Of a DNA stretch of 5,915 bases, positions 4,448 through 5,915 are shown one piece after another (within the stretch, counting starts at the first letter, position 1; each line of letters opens with the position of its first letter). The stretch lies in NCBI GenBank assembly GCA_017623265.1, contig JAGAPM010000012.1, positions 1-5,915 of the forward strand. Reading direction: 5' to 3'. The notes below the pieces were generated by a model that saw only the letters and a list, made by a program, of their open reading frames with translations, was not told the DNA's origin and ran no database searches. Position numbers and translations under genes: made by a program. Source of the DNA: Lentisphaeria bacterium (GTDB lineage: Bacteria; Verrucomicrobiota; Lentisphaeria; Victivallales; UBA1829).

Positions 4448-5915
4448 ATGTCAAGAGTGGAATTCAAAAACCGTTCCGTTATCATCGATGGCAAGCCTGT
4501 ACAGATCATTTCCGGTGCCATGCACTATTTTCGCGTTCCACGGGAATACTGGCGGGACCGCATGAAAAAAGCGGTCCAACTGGGCTTGAACGGCATTGAG
4601 ACTTACATGTGCTGGAACCTGCATGAACGCACTGAGGGTAATTTCGATTTCTCCGGCATGCTGGACTTTGAAGCGTATATCCGTCTTGCACAGGAACTGG
4701 GGCTGTATGTGATCGTGCGGCCCGGTCCCTACATCTGTGCAGAATGGGATAACGGCGGGTTGCCCGCATGGCTCATGAAAAAGTCCGGGATCCGTTACCG
4801 CCGGATGAACAAGCACTACATCGATGCCCTCACGAACTATATGAATGTGATCATTCCCAAGCTCAAAGCGTTGCAGTTCGATGAAGGCGGTCCCATCATT
4901 GCCATGCAGGTCGAAAACGAATACGGTTCCTATTCCTGCGACAAAGAATACCTGACTTATCTCCGCAGTCTCTACCGCAACGCCGGAGTCACCATCCCCC
5001 TCTTTACGGCAGACGGCGTTTCGTTCTGGGGCGATCCTGCCAACCGGGATCTGATGCTCCGGGGCGGCACCATCGAAGGATCACCCGCCTGCCTGAACTT
5101 CGGTTCCCGTGCCCTCGCCTCCTTCGATGTAGGCAAAGCAGTCCGTCCCGATGATCCCCCATTCTGTATGGAATTCTGGTGCGGATGGTTCGATGCATGG
5201 GGATGCGGCAAGCATCACACCCGCTCTGCGGAAAGCACCACAGATGAACTGGAAGATATGCTCTCCACCGGCGCAAGCGTGGATTTCTATATGTACCACG
5301 GCGGCACCAATTTTGAGTTCACCGCCGGTGCGAACGGAACCTCTGATGCAGACTACGCTCCGGATGTGACCAGTTATGACTACGATGCGCTGCTGGATGA
5401 AGCAGGAAATCCCACTGAAAAATATTTCGCCGCCCAGAAGATCATCCGCAAATACGCCCCTGACCGTCCTTTCGGTACGCCGGAAAAAGGCAGAACGCTT
5501 CCCGCCTGCAAACTGGAGATCTCTGCCATGGCGGAACTTTTTGAAAATCTGGACAATGTGGCAGAAAAAGTCACAGACAACTCGCCTCTCTCCTTTGAGG
5601 AGCTGGATCAGCCATTCGGATATGTGCTTTACCGCACAAAACTCCCCGGCAACGGTAGAGGCTGTTTCGAATTACAGGATGTACGGGACAGAGCAGATCT
5701 TTACCTCAACGGCAATCAGATCTACACTTACTATCGCAAAAATTCCGAGAAGCGCACCAATACATACGAGTTCTCCGCCGGTGCCACGTTAGATGTACTG
5801 GTGGAAAATCTGGGTCGGATCAACTACGGTCCCCTCTGCGGCAAGGACAGCAAAGGTGTCTGCGGCGATATCCGGTTTGAGTGGCAGGCACTGGTCGGCT
5901 GGGAAATGTGGTGCC
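4448..5915 (+). CDS. Beta-galactosidase, glycoside hydrolase family 35 (partial, C-terminus off the right edge)
   Basis: GH35 enzymes remove terminal beta-linked galactose with retention of configuration. The 489 residues in view have no signal peptide (start MSRVEFKNRSV), so the enzyme is probably cytoplasmic and acts on imported oligosaccharides. The TIM barrel shows GAMHYFRVP (23-31), ETYMCWNLHE (51-60), RPGPYICAEW (91-100), GGPIIAMQVENEYGSY (147-162) with the acid/base Glu158, MEFWCGWFDAWG (241-252) with the nucleophile Glu242, and HGGTNF (284-289). TSYDYDALLDEAGNPTEKYF follows. A C-terminal galactose-binding-like beta domain then contains LYLNGNQ and VLVENLGRINYG. Full members usually have roughly 580 residues or more, so about 100 are missing. 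AGGGAG (4435-4440) sits seven bases before the ATG, and only 15 bases separate it from the kdsD stop, so the two are co-transcribed. Position 290, next to the HGGTNF motif, is Glu where I expect Gly. Confidence 0.93.
   Translation, partial: MSRVEFKNRSVIIDGKPVQIISGAMHYFRVPREYWRDRMKKAVQLGLNGIETYMCWNLHERTEGNFDFSGMLDFEAYIRLAQELGLYVIVRPGPYICAEWDNGGLPAWLMKKSGIRYRRMNKHYIDALTNYMNVIIPKLKALQFDEGGPIIAMQVENEYGSYSCDKEYLTYLRSLYRNAGVTIPLFTADGVSFWGDPANRDLMLRGGTIEGSPACLNFGSRALASFDVGKAVRPDDPPFCMEFWCGWFDAWGCGKHHTRSAESTTDELEDMLSTGASVDFYMYHGGTNFEFTAGANGTSDADYAPDVTSYDYDALLDEAGNPTEKYFAAQKIIRKYAPDRPFGTPEKGRTLPACKLEISAMAELFENLDNVAEKVTDNSPLSFEELDQPFGYVLYRTKLPGNGRGCFELQDVRDRADLYLNGNQIYTYYRKNSEKRTNTYEFSAGATLDVLVENLGRINYGPLCGKDSKGVCGDIRFEWQALVGWEMWC

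Noticed and set aside
5376..5792. 138-codon plus-strand frame inside the GH35 gene
   Set aside because: It is a different frame of a region whose GH35 translation continues with recognisable C-terminal domain motifs. There is no sign of a frameshift.

Overview
The window holds six protein-coding genes in two divergent blocks and looks like ordinary chromosomal DNA of a Gram-negative bacterium. No RNA gene, insertion sequence, CRISPR array or phage gene is visible. A KdsD/KpsF-type isomerase implies KDO and therefore lipopolysaccharide, and the exported protein has a classical signal peptide. The Pgi belongs to a divergent subfamily (GIGGSALGPQ, SKSGGTQET, GNKGGTDAHAF) that I associate from memory with Verrucomicrobia and Lentisphaerae. 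A PVC-group gut or sediment bacterium such as a Victivallales member is therefore my best guess, not something the sequence proves.

Minus strand, in transcription order: pgi (glucose-6-phosphate isomerase, ending at 1660), a 199-residue exported protein of unknown function (1618-1019), folB (dihydroneopterin aldolase, 1005-646), then gap (glyceraldehyde-3-phosphate dehydrogenase, from 535 off the left edge). The first three are closely spaced (41 and 13 bases) with no terminator seen between them, so they are probably one transcript. gap has its own promoter. The promoter candidates for pgi and gap share the same hexamers and spacing, TTGAAA-N16-TATATT.

Plus strand: kdsD (arabinose-5-phosphate isomerase with two CBS domains, 3446-4432) and, 15 bases later, a GH35 beta-galactosidase (from 4448 off the right edge) form a second operon. 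The 187 bases between the divergent ATGs at 3258 and 3446 hold back-to-back promoter candidates and a widely spaced inverted repeat.

The most notable feature is the 5' end of pgi. A well-placed Shine-Dalgarno and ATG at 3258 open a 22-codon reading frame in the same phase as pgi. It ends in TAG at 3192-3190, immediately before the GTG from which pgi could be read. The 22 codons and the next residues resemble the N-terminal extension I recall in related Pgi proteins. This could be a nonsense mutation or sequencing error in a longer pgi, a readthrough or recoded stop, or a short upstream ORF coupled to pgi. A 15-base tandem duplication lies right after the stop. I found no evidence of a new multi-gene system. 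The remaining observations are small regulatory or active-site variations.
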